A stretch of 64,000 bases of DNA from Tausonia pullulans (taxonomy: Eukaryota; Basidiomycota; Tremellomycetes; Cystofilobasidiales; Mrakiaceae), in the NCBI GenBank assembly GCA_951802195.1, contig OX637621.1:1116001-1180000 (forward strand), in the 5' to 3' direction. The notes below the pieces were generated by a model. The model did not search any database, was not told the origin of the DNA, and saw only the letters and a list, made by a program, of their open reading frames with translations. Below, one piece after another: positions 1 to 11,621 of this stretch (position 1 is its first letter; each line of letters starts with the position of its first letter). A program made the translations under genes and the position numbers.

Positions 1-515
1 GCTTCTGAGAGAAAAGGAGACTAGTTCAGCAGCATGGACTGACCGTCAGAGATGCAAAGGGGGCCGGCCATCTCCGAGACGAAGTCGACGGACGGACCTT
101 GGCTCTTCTGCTCGAGCACATCCGGGATAGCTTTGAGAGTGACAAGCGCATGTTGAGCAGCGCTGCAGCCAGCCATGATTTCCTTCTTGGCCGAGGCAAC
201 ATTGAGGTTCGTTTGGGTTGAGAGGAGTAGAAGCGAGGTGAGAAGGATGATGAGGCCGAGAATGGGCGGGCTGAGGACGCTCAGAGGGAGGAGGGTCCGC
301 GAGTCGAGATAGGGAGGGAGCCTGGGGACTAGGTCGACGGTCGAATCGTAATAATCGTCTTTTATCTCTTGTGACGAGGACAAGACGCCCTGGGAGGTTT
401 GAAGCAAGGTCGAGGAGGCTTCCCTGGCGGGCGAGGGCGAGGGTAGCCACGAGGGAGCTGAAGACGGCGCCGAGGGACGGAGCCGCTCTGGGAAGAAGCC
501 CTTAAGGTCCCACAT
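1..515 (-). CDS. PRM1: PRM1-like plasma membrane fusion protein, 5' part (partial)
   Basis: Prm1 is a multi-pass membrane protein that promotes plasma-membrane fusion of mating cells. The N-terminal part is seen here: a poorly conserved leader, the motif RLPPYLDSR, a hydrophobic segment (ILGLIILLTSLLLLS) and then NLNVASAKKEIMAGCSAA. That order (PPYL, membrane span, SAKKE, Cys) is the pattern of fungal Prm1 N-termini. The ATG at 515 is the first in frame; codons farther upstream in the open frame lack an ATG. A GTCAGT donor at 43 and a CTCAG acceptor at 5 give a 39-nt intron, after which the gene leaves the window. The match rests on about 70 residues, so another multi-pass membrane protein is possible. 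Confidence 0.55.
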
Positions 516-941
516 GAGAAGGTTGGAGGAGGGAGAGAGAAGGAACAATGAAGAGGAACTGTGAGAAGAGAAAGCGACCAGCGGTGTATAGAGGACGAGG
601 CGTGGTGACGCGAGAGCGAGAGAGGTCGGCCAGCGACAAGACAGTAGTGAAGAGGGGAAGACTGGATGAGATGGTCGTGGTTGGAGCGTTGAGAGGGAGT
701 GGAAGGAACATTCTGGAGACTAAGGGGCTGTGCAACAAGGTCAGGTCGGGTTGAGTGGTGAAGGTTGGAAGAGAACAAAGGGAGACAAGATGTGACGCGG
801 TGATTCCATTCACGACCGGCCCCTGTCGAGCTACGTTTCAGCTAAGACTCCCTTTGATCACTGCAGAAAAAGAACATGAGAGAAAAAGCGAAGATATCAA
901 GTAAACTTAAATCTGAAGCAGAGTACAATAACTCGTCCGTG
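516..941. other. Intergenic region, PRM1 promoter and 3' end of the transcription factor gene
   Basis: The PRM1-like gene starts leftward here and the next gene ends at the right border on the same strand. No convincing coding frame, tRNA or repeat was seen. Confidence 0.5.
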
Positions 942-3900
942 TCATCGCGGGAAGGACGGTCCAGCGGGTCCAGGGCCGGGGAGTACCGAGTGCCAGAAGT
1001 CGTCACCGAGTTCCCTGTTAGTGCGACATGGGCAATCGTCAGCATTGAATGATGGAGATCCACCGTGGACGCTCAGAAGACTCACATATCCAAGAATGCC
1101 AGCTCTCCGAGACCACCCGCGGCGCCGTCGCTCAGCAAGTCCGCTCCATCGACGAAGGGGATATCGCCAAAGTCTCCCGGCCAGAGAAAGGCTCCGCCGC
1201 CGCCGCCGTTTGCATCTCCGTTCCTTTGTGCGTCACCGGCCGAAAGGTGGGAGGGCGTTGTCGAGGAGAGTGGTACACTGAGTGTCGAAGCTGACTGACT
1301 GACACCGGGAGTGTACGGCCGGTTTGGCAGAGCCTGATTGGTCTGGGAGGGAGAGTCGGTGTTGTACGCGTAGCGAGCTGGGAGAATGGGGGAGGCGTTG
1401 CCCGTGGTCGATATCCATTCGTCCGAGGAGAAGCTCTGGCGAAGTTTCTTGGCAACCGTGCGGAGAAGGAGTGCATGCCTGTGATGGCAATTGATCTCAG
1501 CGAAGGGCAGGCAGACGGAACGGAACTGAATGAAAATAAGTCGTACCTAATCCCGAGGTGCTGCCGATCTGGAGAGGCGTTTGCTAGGCAGAATATAACC
1601 TGGTGGATCAAAGATGGGATCAGAAGGAGAGCATGCGTGGATGCCGAAGGGTCAACGCCGACCTTTTGAATGAGCTCTATCTGATAGTGATAAATCACCA
1701 AGCAAGTTAGCAAGAGCGCGCGGCCGTGTCAAAACGTATATACGCCTACTAACGATGGGCTTAGTGTCGCCATGGAAGACCGCGCCGGAATAGAGCGCCT
1801 TGAGAAGAAAGACAGCTAAAGGAGGGCGCATCAGCCGGTGCACCTGCGAGGCTGAATATTCGTGAGAAGAACTGAAGCACTCACCCGCGTAGGTGAACCA
1901 GAGGAAGAAGCGACCTGGCAAGAAAGGCAAAGCACCGCCGGGATGTAGCTAACCAAAAGTAAGCTTCGAGGTCAGTTTAGTCTCGCCACTTGAGGTGGAG
2001 GGACGCACCCGTTCTGTGCAAAGTTGCAGGATTTGCCGAGCTGCGTCGATACTCTCGAAGATGAACCTGAGTGCGCTAAAATCGTCAGTGATAGCCTTCG
2101 ACAAGTCAACCGATGCCATTCTCACTAACTTGGCGTCTGGGCTTTGAGTCGTTCCTCGAGGGAACATGCCGCCTCCCCGAGCGTGGGAGTCTGCGCCCGA
2201 CTCGGCTGCGCGCTGGACGTGGGCTGAGGGAAGCCAGCAGACAAGTCTGTCAGCAAGGCAGTTCCTCCGTTCTGAACAACGCGTGACCTCTTACCTTGGA
2301 AAGCAAAGGCGTAAACTAGGAAGGAAAGAGATTTAGCCGGGATCCGCACAGCGTAGGAATCGAGCAACGACGTACTGTAGAGTCGGAGGTAGTGAAAGGT
2401 GCTAGAGGAGGTGGAGTACAGGTAAGCTATAAGACAAGAGCGAGCTTTTTTATGTGTAAGGGAAGACAAGACGCACCACCAAACGATTTCTGTTATTGCG
2501 CGCGCGTAAAAGGACTTAAGTATAACACTACGAGTGAGAGACGAGAAAGCGCACCTTCGCATGGAAATATAGGAAACTTGACTGATTTCCAGACAGCTTC
2601 AAAGCCGTTGATGGACCGCGTAAATTCCTGAGGCGGAAGCGCGTAAACTTTGAGGAAGGGCCTGATGAGTAGGAAGGCAAAGGCAAGACGCACATCAAGA
2701 AACTTGTAATACTGAAAGAGCGAGGAAGGTCGGAGACATCAGCCGAGAGAAGGCGAAGGGCAATGCAAGATATCCCATGAGTGTACCTCTCCCGCCCGAA
2801 CAAGGGATATCGTCCGGTCTGCCGAGGGGAAGAGGAGGTCGTGGGCGTTCGTCATAACCTGGCAAAGATCGGCGGCTGCCTGAGTTGAGTATGAAAAGTT
2901 TTTGTCTCGGAGAGAAGGGAAATTGGTGAGAGCGTCGGTGCTCGGCGAGAACTTTCGAGTGATACATGAAAGGTTAGCGTCAAACGATATGGACACCTGC
3001 GCCCGTACTAACACAGAGGCCAGGTCCACGAGACTGGTATGAGGACGGTCAGTGACAGACGCCTTGCTCTCGAGAAATAATACAAGCTGGTGCTGACCCA
3101 GAACGCCTTGCCAAGTCGGATGGAGATGTGTCGGTCGAACAGGTAGCAATACGTCCAGGCGAGTCGCTCGCGGTCCAGCTGTGGGGTCGTCGGTGCCTGT
3201 GGGTCGACAAAGAGGGTTTGCTGCGAGGAAATCGAGATCAGCGATTGGTTTCATCCTTCAGGTCACGCGGCAGGGTAGAGCGCACCTGATCGAGGCCTAA
3301 GAGGTAACCCGTTCGGACCGCGTGCCCCACAAGGTACCACGACTGGGTCGATTCGTCCCAGGGCGCCGAAGGGTTCGCTGCCGCGCCGTCCTGACTCGGT
3401 CGAGGAACATTTTCCGAGAGAAGGAGCATGCCTGTTGCCGAGAACAGCATCATTGAGGCAGTGTACGAGGGGAGAGGAAGCCTTTGTGGAACTGACTCTC
3501 GACAAAGCCAACGCAGGGCTCCTTGCCTCGAACTACAGTATCCGTGATGTATTCCTGTAGATTAAAGATCTTCAGACCGAGCCAATAATCACCAAGGAAA
3601 GCACCCGATACTCACAGACATGACTTCCCATGCCTTCTCGTGGATCGATGGCCGATCCTGGTCGTAGCGAGAGGCGATGACGACAAAGGCCGTGAGGAGC
3701 TGCTTGTCTTCATGAGCGAAACGTTCCAGTTCGGGCAGCGATTTTGGTATCCGCGCGTGAGGAACCATCGGCTGGCAAGGGCAGGCATGAGGGCTGGCCT
3801 CCTTATGTCAGAAACATGGACTTGGAACTCACGAAGATCTGGTGGTGGCGCGTAAAAAACTGCGTAACATAGGTTACAAGGTCCGGGATCTCCAGCACGC

Positions 3901-5813
3901 CCTTCTTGATGAGGTCAAACTCCACAAGCGGTGGGATGGCCGCCTCTCCTTCAACCGAGATGCTGTCGTCGCCCGGTTCAGGCTCCTCCTTGACGATCTC
4001 CGATTCAAGAGGCGTCCGCCCTTCATCCGTCGGTTGACGTTCACTCCTCCAACTGCGTTCCGAGTTCCTCCCGTCAGGTGTCTCAGCCTTCTCGCTCCCT
4101 CCGCCTGCGGAGCGCGCCAGTCGGGGCGGTTCGACCTTCTCACCCGAAGCCGTGAGCGCAAGGAGACTCAGCGCGTCGGCTTCATTCGACATGGATGCGA
4201 AGACGAAACTTTCCGGTCGATGGGAAACCCCGGAGCCATGTCGGACCAGGGAGACGCGATGATGGGAGTGAGACAGCTGGGGATGGGACGGAGGAGGCTC
4301 CAGGTGCACGGTGGCAAGATCGCGGTCACGCACGCCAGCGGCACTATCGATGTGAGTAGGAGGAGGATGGCGAGGACCAGGAGAGCGAAAGGCAGGCTGG
4401 CCGGCGAGGTTGGATGAAGGCGAGAGCTGGTCGGCGAAGGGTGAGAAGGACGTCGAGAAAGACGGAGACGATGAAGATATCCCCGGGACGTTCGGCGCAG
4501 AGGCTCGAATGCCGTCTCTGAGAGGCAACTGCTGCTGAGTGACGAAGATATCGGATTCCGATACGGGTGCCGATGCCGGTGCCGCCAATGAGTAGATGTT
4601 GAGCGGCTCTGGGTAGGGGCTCAGGATAGGCGGGAACGAATCCTCCGATGACGTAGGCAGAGCGTGGTGGTGGGCTTTCGCGGACGAGGCCAATGAATTG
4701 GAATCCACTAGGGGTGGGGAGTGCTGCTGCTGGTGCTGGTGTTGGGACGCCGAGGCCGCGGAATCGCCCCTCCCTAGCTGTTCGTCCGCCCAGCCAGGGT
4801 GTATAGCCTGCAACGAATTGATGGGCGAGCTCGAACGCTTCCTCTTCGATGGCTCATATAGGTCCGAGTCGTGCCCGCCATTGCCACTGCTGGCGGCTTC
4901 AGCGGCTCGCTCCTTCGATCTCTGAAGTCAGGTCGAGAGATGTCTGTCAGGTCCCGTTCGTGGAGTGTCCACACCCGTCGGCTGTGCCTGCAGGCTCGGC
5001 CGCCCGCTCGCTTACCCCATCGAGGCGATTGTTACTCACTGCTGCCAAGTTGCCACCACGCCGAGAGGGGAGAAAAGTGCACTCGCGCTGGGAATGGACG
5101 AGGGCGAGGAAAAGGGGAACAGAGGACAGCAGACGGGAGTTTCTCCGAGTCAAAACTCGTCTGCGACGAAATTGATCCAGGATATACTCACACTCTCTCG
5201 CTTGCATCTCGCACAGGGAGGCTCTCGAGGGTTTGCGATGTCGCCCTGAAGAAGGACAAGTGAGCGAGGCGAAACAAACACAGGAACTCCGTCAGAGCGA
5301 AGAGGAGAGCGAGGTGGAGAGAGAGAGGGACTGCCCCAAGGCTCGACTCGGCCTCTCGGGCCGTCCTTCCTCCGGTCAAGAGCGGCGACGCGCTGAGAGG
5401 GGGGAACGCGAGGAATCAGAACATACCAGATCGCATTTGGCCTTCCTGCTCTTCATGACGAGCCCGTAGAGACGAGTCAGAAGAGTTCCATCATGTAAGA
5501 GCCTGATGAGACAAGGCCGCCTACCCGACAGTTGGCGCACGCCCGGTACGCGCGGCGCGCGCCCTTGCCGTTGGCACTGTTGCCTCCCTCGTGTCCGACG
5601 CCGCCGCCGCCTCTGTCATCCTTGCAATGCGAGAAGCGAGTATCAGAGGCCGTGCAATCAATTGGTTGGAGGATGGATGGAACCTACTTGCGGCTCGATA
5701 GACCCGTTGGAGGATGTGGGAGCTCGCCGGAAGCTGCTACAGCCGCCGCCTCCCTCCGAGTCCTGCGACCGGAGCGAGTCGTCGTAGGAGCCCAGACGGT
5801 GATGGTGTTCCAT
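942..5813 (-). CDS. Zn2Cys6 fungal-specific transcription factor
   Basis: Nuclear DNA-binding regulator. The start ATG at 5813 opens MEHHHRLGSYDD. The binuclear zinc cluster is built from three exons: CANCRSRKAKC (near 5530-5420) and CARCKRESRECTF (near 5200-5080), giving the canonical C-x2-C-x6-C ... C-x2-C-x6-C. A His/Gln/Ser/Pro-rich linker follows (4.8-4.0 kb). Then comes the fungal TF middle homology region: DLVTYVTQFFTRHHQIF, LLTAFVVIASRYDQDRP, a LLLSENVPRPS stretch, VRTGYLLGLDQ and LAWTYCYLFDRH, ending with FLPGRFFLWFTYAG. A final GTGAGT intron (1083 down to the CTAACAG acceptor near 1014) replaces an apparent stop and adds an acidic tail, ELGDDFWHSVLPG, ending at 942. The target pathway is unknown; the next genes upstream are sugar-acid enzymes, which makes them candidates. 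Confidence 0.85.
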
Positions 5814-6482
5814 GGCGGGCAATGATCGGAGAAGGCGGACGAAGGGGAATTGGCGTTCTGGAAGCGAGTCTCTCAGTGCTGCTCAGTCGATGATGATAGT
5901 GGGATTGTGGACAAGCAGGGAAGCCTGGTCGGTCGGCGTTCGCAATGGTCGGTGAACAAGTAGTTAACAGTTGGCTAGCCTCTCGACTCGCTCTCCATGC
6001 CCGGCGGCATTTGCGCTCCAACACTCGCTGTTACTGCGCTGATCTTAGAATATCCCCGAGTCTCTTCACTTGCCGAGCCGTGTCAGCCTAATCTTTCTTT
6101 CCCTGAACGTCCCGCACCGAGAATGCGTGGTGTGCGTGTGTATGGCAGCGCCGGTGCCTTTATTGCCCTCCACTCTCCATGACGGCTAAAGACGATCCGA
6201 GAGCGCCGCACCGCGCAACCGATTTCAGATCCTCTGCGAGCAACATGTTAAAAGGCAGGGCGATAGGAGACAAGAACGTCGGGGCATCTCACATGCGAGT
6301 CGGAACCCAATTAACTTGGGTCTCTCTCTTCGGCGTGCCCACAAGCGATCATCCTGTTTGGTCTTCTCATCTCTAATCCGCCGTCACGCGACAAGCGGGG
6401 TCACGTATGACTCGTTCTCTCTCTGACTATGCAGGCTAGGGCACGTTCAAATATTTAAGCATAAATCAAGGGACTCCAATGA
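5814..6482. other. Promoter region of the Zn2Cys6 gene
   Basis: About 670 bp between the transcription factor start and the 3' end of the dehydrogenase gene on the same strand. Several short frames are present but none has recognisable protein content. It presumably holds the regulator's promoter and the dehydrogenase terminator; no specific site was recognised. Confidence 0.4.
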
Positions 6483-7699
6483 TTACCGGGCCATCCATCC
6501 ACCATCGACCTAAGGAAGAAGGAGAGTTAACCCTTCAGTCTCAGTCTCTGAATTCTGCGTCTGGCGCGATCCAACCCGATTACACTCACAGTAAGGCATT
6601 CTCCAGAGACGTAGTCGCTTCCCCGCGATGCGAGGAAGAGGATCGCTCCGGAAAAGTCCTCGGGCGTACCCCATCGGCCGGCCGGGATCCGCTCGAGGAT
6701 CTGTCGCGACCGTGTCGGGTCGCCAATGAGCGCCGTGTTCATCTGAGGTAGGGACCGTCAGCGCGAGGTCAGGGAGTTACTTCAAGATAACTGCGTACCT
6801 CCGTAGAAATGTATCCGGGTGCAATAGCGTTGACATTGATTCCCCGTCCGACCCAGTCGTTCGAGAGAGCGCGAGTGAGACCAAGGATACCGTGCTTAGC
6901 GGCAGCGTACGCCGGAACAGTCAAACCACCTGTAGGCCGAGAGGATGGTTAGCTAATGCTCGCTTAAACGTCGTCGCGGTGCTGCTCACCCTGGAAGGAG
7001 ACGAGGGAAGCAATGTTGATGATCTTGCCCCGGTCTTCGCCGTCCTTGCGGGTCTCGAGCATGTGCTTTCCGACGTCACTGAAAGTCACCTTGCGTGAGT
7101 CCCAAATCGATACTAGGACTAAGAGTAACCGCGACTCACCGAGCAAGCGTGAAGCACGTGCTAAGGTTGACCTGAAGGACCTCCTCCCAGTCATCGTCCG
7201 GGAAGACCTCGGCCTTGTGCCGCCTCTGGATTCCACCACAGTTGACAAGGATGTTGATCTTAGTGGCCCACTCGCCGGTGACCTTGGGAACGATGGCCTT
7301 GACGGACTCCTTGGACGCGAGATCGGCAACGAGAATGCGCGCCTTGCGTCCGAGCTTGATGATGGCGTCCCGGGTCTCGGTGTTCTCCTCTAATATCGGG
7401 GGAAGGAAGTGAGTTCACTGGAAACCTGAGGGAATCTTCAAGAACGAGAGCCTCGACGTACCGGACCGCTGGACGAGAATAATGTCGGCGCCGGATTTGG
7501 CGAGGGTGAGAGCGAGGTTGGCTCCGATGCCACGGGTACCACCGCTGAAATCACACGCCGACATAGATAAGGAGGTCAGCTGAAGAAGCTCGAGAGAGCA
7601 GGGCGAGGGTAGCAGTGAAAGAAAGGAGGAAAAAGGGACACACGTGATGAGAGCTGTCTTGCCCTCAAGAGAGAAAAGAGAAGAGAAGAACTCGGACAT
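6483..7699 (-). CDS. Short-chain dehydrogenase/reductase, KduD-like (2-deoxy-gluconate dehydrogenase type)
   Basis: NAD(P)-dependent oxidoreductase of the classical SDR family, closest by eye to KduD-type enzymes that act on keto-deoxy sugar acids. It starts [19 protein letters not shown] at 7699. The first intron sits inside the cofactor motif; splicing gives TGGTRGIGA (TGxxxGxG). Later motifs are [12 protein letters not shown] (NNAG equivalent), [11 protein letters not shown] with the active-site region, and PAYAAAKHG carrying the YxxxK catalytic pair. [31 protein letters not shown] and [13 protein letters not shown] follow. The last exon gives VDGGWMAR and stop at 6483. The whole protein is about 265 aa, normal for the family. 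It is divergent from the galactonate dehydratase gene, which suggests joint sugar-acid breakdown. The exact substrate cannot be read from sequence. Confidence 0.85.
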
Positions 7700-8022
7700 T
7701 TGAAAGAGAGCTGAGAGAAGAGGAGGGGATGGGTGTAGTTGACGGACAAAAAGAAGACGAGAAGGAAAGTGAACTACCTCTGCCGAGTCGGACACGGGAC
7801 GTTGCTCTCCCCCGAGCGGGGTGGTAACCGTGTTGTCCCCGCCGGCCCGGGTCTCCGATGCGCATGACCCCCCTCCTGGGCCCCAGTCGACTCGAATGAT
7901 CGCTTCTCCCGTCGTTAGCCGTCGGAGGGTCGTTGATCCGTTGGCATGACCGGCTTTGCCTGGGAGTCTTCCTTACAACAACCATCCACCTCCTAACTCC
8001 AGCATATAATATCTCGTTCATC
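7700..8022. promoter_or_regulatory. Divergent promoter between SDR and galactonate dehydratase genes
   Basis: The two sugar-acid genes are head to head over about 320 bp. The region has two close copies of the SYGGRG core that binds CreA/Mig1-type carbon repressors: GCGGGG at 7816-7821 and its reverse complement CCCCGC at 7837-7842. A TATAAT-like string lies at 8005-8010, but it is only 13 bp from the chosen ATG. Short cores like these occur by chance in GC-rich DNA, so glucose repression is only an inference. Confidence 0.4.
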
Positions 8023-10113
8023 ATGCTTACCGGTGAGCCAGTGAGAGTGGGCCTGCGCACACTTATCGCCTAGTCATTGACAGTTCGACGTTGTCTTTAA
8101 GGAACTGTCTTTGAGAGCTCTCATCCTCACGGCCTTGCCGCTGGACCTGGAGCCGATGTCATCACAAAAATTGAGCACTTCCGAGTTGTGAGTGACCCAT
8201 TGTTTGCCTGGTTATATTGAGGCGAGGGCTGACAGTTACATGACGGGACCTGCCGACAGCTTCCTCGCTGGGTGAGCTTCCTCCTGCCTGCCCCTGTTTT
8301 AAGCACCGATTTACTTACTGTGCTACCTGCCAGCTCTTCGTCCGTGTCGAGACGTCAGAGGGCAACGTCGGCTGGGGAGAGGCGACACTCGAAGGACATT
8401 CGGAAGCCGTCGAGGGCGCCTTTGGTCCGTTCACCGCTCGTCAGCTCCCCTCTCGACTGTTGCTGATCCTTCTTCGTCTTGCAGTCGACCTTAGAGAACG
8501 GTTCACCGGGTGGAACGTTGACAACATTGAGGATATCTATACGTCTGCCTACAGGCACCGGTTCTACCGCGTGCGTTGGATAACGAGCCCCGCCTGAAGT
8601 CCAACGCTTTCTCCTGACCAAACTTTGTTTTTTTCAGGGAGGAGCAGTTCTCATGTCTGCTATCTCTGGACTTGACATCGCTCTCTGGGACATAAAAGGA
8701 AGGAAGCTTGGTGTTCCTGTGTGGCAGCTTCTTGTAAGTCGCTGAATTAGCAACCCGCTTCCGCGCGAAGCTCCTTCCCCACGTCCGCCATCTTTCCGCT
8801 GACCATCCGATCGCATATCACTTGCAGGGAGGCCGCGTCCGCGACAGAATCCAGGTCTACGGTTGGATTGGAGGTGACCGCCCGACGGATATCCTCGAGC
8901 AGGCCAAGAAGCGCAAGGCCCAGGGCTTCACGACCGTTCGTTCACTCCGTTTTTGCGATCACATATCCGCCTCCAGTCTGACCTCCTAGGGACCCTCATT
9001 CAGGTCAAGATGAATGGTTCCGAGTCTCTCGGCTGGCTCGCCTCGCCTGCCAACCTTCAGGCGACCGTAGAGCGACTCAAGGAGGTCAAGTCGATCGGCA
9101 TGGACGCCGGTCTTGACTTCCACGGCCGTGTCCACCGTCCCATGGCCAAGCAGGTCCGTCGCTTCAGTACCCCGTGGTTCTTCATAGGCTAAAACAAGAA
9201 TCTGCTTCTCTCAGCTCGCCCGTCTTCTCGAGCCGCATCAGCCCCTCTTTATCGAGGAGCCGCTTCTTCCCGGACAGATTGATGAGCTCAAGCGCCTCTA
9301 CGCCCAGACGACGATCCCGATTGCCGTGGGTCCCTGTCCGCCTTCGGGTTCTCGGACTAGACTAACGTAATTTGGCTTCTCTTAGCTTGGCGAGCGCCTC
9401 TTTACTCGCCAGGACGTCCGGCCATACCTCGAGGCGGGCTGCATCGTTCGTCTGGTCGTTCATTCTGTTTTCCTTCTATCCGCTTACTGACCGCTTCCTC
9501 TTTGCCTCAGGACATCATCCAACCCGATATTGCTCACGCCGGAGGTATCTCCGAGTCTCGCAAGATCGCCATTATGGCCGAGGCATACGATGTCGTGGGT
9601 ATAGTGTTGCTCTCGTCCATCGCAACAACCTGCCTGACGCTCCCTCACTTGCCTCATTTCAGGGCGTTGCTCCCCACTGCCCGCTTGGACCGATCGCCTT
9701 CGCGGCCTCCCTTCAGCTCGCAACTGCAACTGTCAACTTTGTCATCTGCGAGATGTCTATCGAGATGCACTACAACGTTGGATCTTACGACCTTCTGTAC
9801 GTCGAACGCGTAAGAGAGCTTGGCGAGATCCGTCGCATTTACCACTTTTGCTTGGTCCACAGCTCCTACATCAAAAACCCCGAGGTCTTCAACGTCGAGG
9901 GCGGCATGGTTAAGACGCTCGAGGGCCCCGGGCTTGGCATCGAGATGAACGAGGAGCTCATCCGCAAGGTCGCCGAGGAGTCGAAGGACTACAGCTGGAG
10001 AAACCCAGGTATATCTTTCTCCTCGACCTCGCTGGTTTTCTTCGCGATTGCAAGGGCTGACGATCTTGGGTTCAGTCTGGCGTGGAGAGGATGGCTCGAT
10101 CAGGGAGTGGTAG
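8023..10113 (+). CDS. D-galactonate dehydratase (mandelate racemase/enolase superfamily)
   Basis: Predicted cytosolic dehydratase converting galactonate to 2-keto-3-deoxy-galactonate. Many small exons rebuild a protein of about 400 aa that follows bacterial DgoD along its length. Segments include [48 protein letters not shown] and [17 protein letters not shown]. The acid/base and metal residues are in place: GLDFHGRVH (Asp, His), [10 protein letters not shown] (Glu), [10 protein letters not shown] (Glu), [13 protein letters not shown] (Asp) and [14 protein letters not shown] (His). It ends [16 protein letters not shown] at 10113. The start is uncertain: ATG 8023, with a first intron from a GTGAGC donor to an AAG acceptor near 8110, is the one join found that keeps frame. 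Rhamnonate or gluconate dehydratase are related, but the HCPLGPIA and GLDFHGRV signatures fit galactonate best. Confidence 0.88.
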
Positions 10114-10506
10114 ACGCGGACTTCGGGTGTCAGAGACCCTCGGAACCAGGTATATTAAGATATATAGTCGTTCATGTTTTAAGGGAAAAAAAATTCGGAA
10201 GGAGAGCTCCGCGTGAGGGGCAGGGTCAGTATAAAAGAGTGAAAGCTGGAGCGAGAAGGCCTTCCTCCAGTCCTTCGTCGAGGTTTACGCTTTTCCATCG
10301 AGGCAGCAAGGCTTCTTGTCTAAGATCAACATACATAGCTATCACATCTTGGTATCAAAAATCCAGTGAGGAGACAATGCTGCTGGTGCTGCTCCTCGCT
10401 CCCTGCATGCAAGTCTGCATTTGACATGGCCCAGTTGACCGTCCCCCCTCCTTCGTCAACGAGCAGCAGGAGGCTGACTCGGCAGGGCGCTCTGGGACAG
10501 CGTTGG
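10114..10506. other. Convergent intergenic region
   Basis: Lies between the converging 3' ends of the galactonate dehydratase and dioxygenase genes. It should hold both terminators. No gene or repeat was recognised. Confidence 0.4.
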
Positions 10507-11621
10507 CTAGAGGAACTCAAGGTCAACGGGAAGACGCTCGCCCATCCAGATGGCCTTGGTCGAGTGATCGGCGACGTGGTCACCCGTGTTGGGGTGGATG
10601 AGAACGCTGGAGATCGTTCGTTAGCGCATCACTCCGTGAAGGACTCCATGCAGAGTGTCTGTTCGACACGCACGATAAGGGGCCGCGGTTGACTACCAGG
10701 AAAGCCATCAGAGTGCCGAGCTGAAGAGGCGTGAAGACGTTGACTGAGCAGGGCATCAGACATGGCCAGCTGATACAGACAAGGGAGGAAGGAGAGCGAG
10801 ATCCCCCCGACAGCCTCAGATGTCGACAGAGAGAAAGTCGACCTTACCTTCAAACATGGCCACGAGGTGGGGACCTGTAGATAAAAGAAAGGCATATCAA
10901 CGCCGGACATCATCAGCGCGCTTGGTGCAGGGGGAGAGAGTAAGAAAGCGCGAAGTCGGTAGGGCGGCGTGACGAGGTGCAGTTGCCCAATGGCGAATGC
11001 GCGCGACAGGATCACAAGCTTACCAATGGGGGTGTCCCAAAGCCGGTAGATCCGGAACTCGGGAAACTCGCGACGAATCTGAAGAGGATAATGCCAGCAA
11101 ATTAGATGAGGTTGCATTGTCACGCGGGTCGGGTCCATGGCCAGAGCGGAAGCGCGCTGGTCGCCCACGCGGTCGAGACACGTACCCGCTCGTGCAGCGC
11201 GTAAGCGTGTGCCTTCTGCTTCTCATTCTTAGCGTCTAATCAGGGCATGGAAATCAACTCGGTGGACAGAGACCCACATGGCGACACAGGAACACTTACT
11301 GTAATACTGTGAGAGAGAGGAGAAGGCCGGGCCGGAGGAAGCCGACAGACATGCCAAAAGAACGAGGAACCATAAGTCGTCAGTGGGCTGCCCAATGCCG
11401 CCATCGAGCCTGCATGCTGTTCTGGCTCTCACGATGTGAAAGTCGAAGCCATTCTCCTCTCCCTTGCTGGCGATGGGAGCGGGGAAGGTGTCGTAGGCCG
11501 CGCTTCGGGGCGTGTTCTCAACGAGGTTCTTGAGCGACTTGCCGTCGGCGTTCTTCTCCGTCGGAAGGGGAGGCGCGTTGGCGTAGTCCTTGAGGAGGTC
11601 AGGGTAGATTACGGAAGGCAT
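10507..11621 (-). CDS. DOPA 4,5-dioxygenase family protein
   Basis: Member of the small non-heme iron ring-cleaving family typified by DOPA 4,5-dioxygenase, which opens catechol rings extradiol to the hydroxyls. Spliced from MPSVIYPDLLKDYANAPP at 11621. Family features in order: GFDFHIYYNAK with a probable metal His; REFPEFRIYRLWDTPIGP followed by HLVAMFE; then VNVFTPLQLGTLMAFL, VNRGPLS, LIHPNTGDHVADHS and AIWMGERLPVDLEFL, stop at 10507. The length of about 180 aa is typical. Such proteins are often stand-alone in fungi, and their natural catechol substrates are mostly unknown, so pigment or aromatic catabolism are both possible. Confidence 0.82.
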
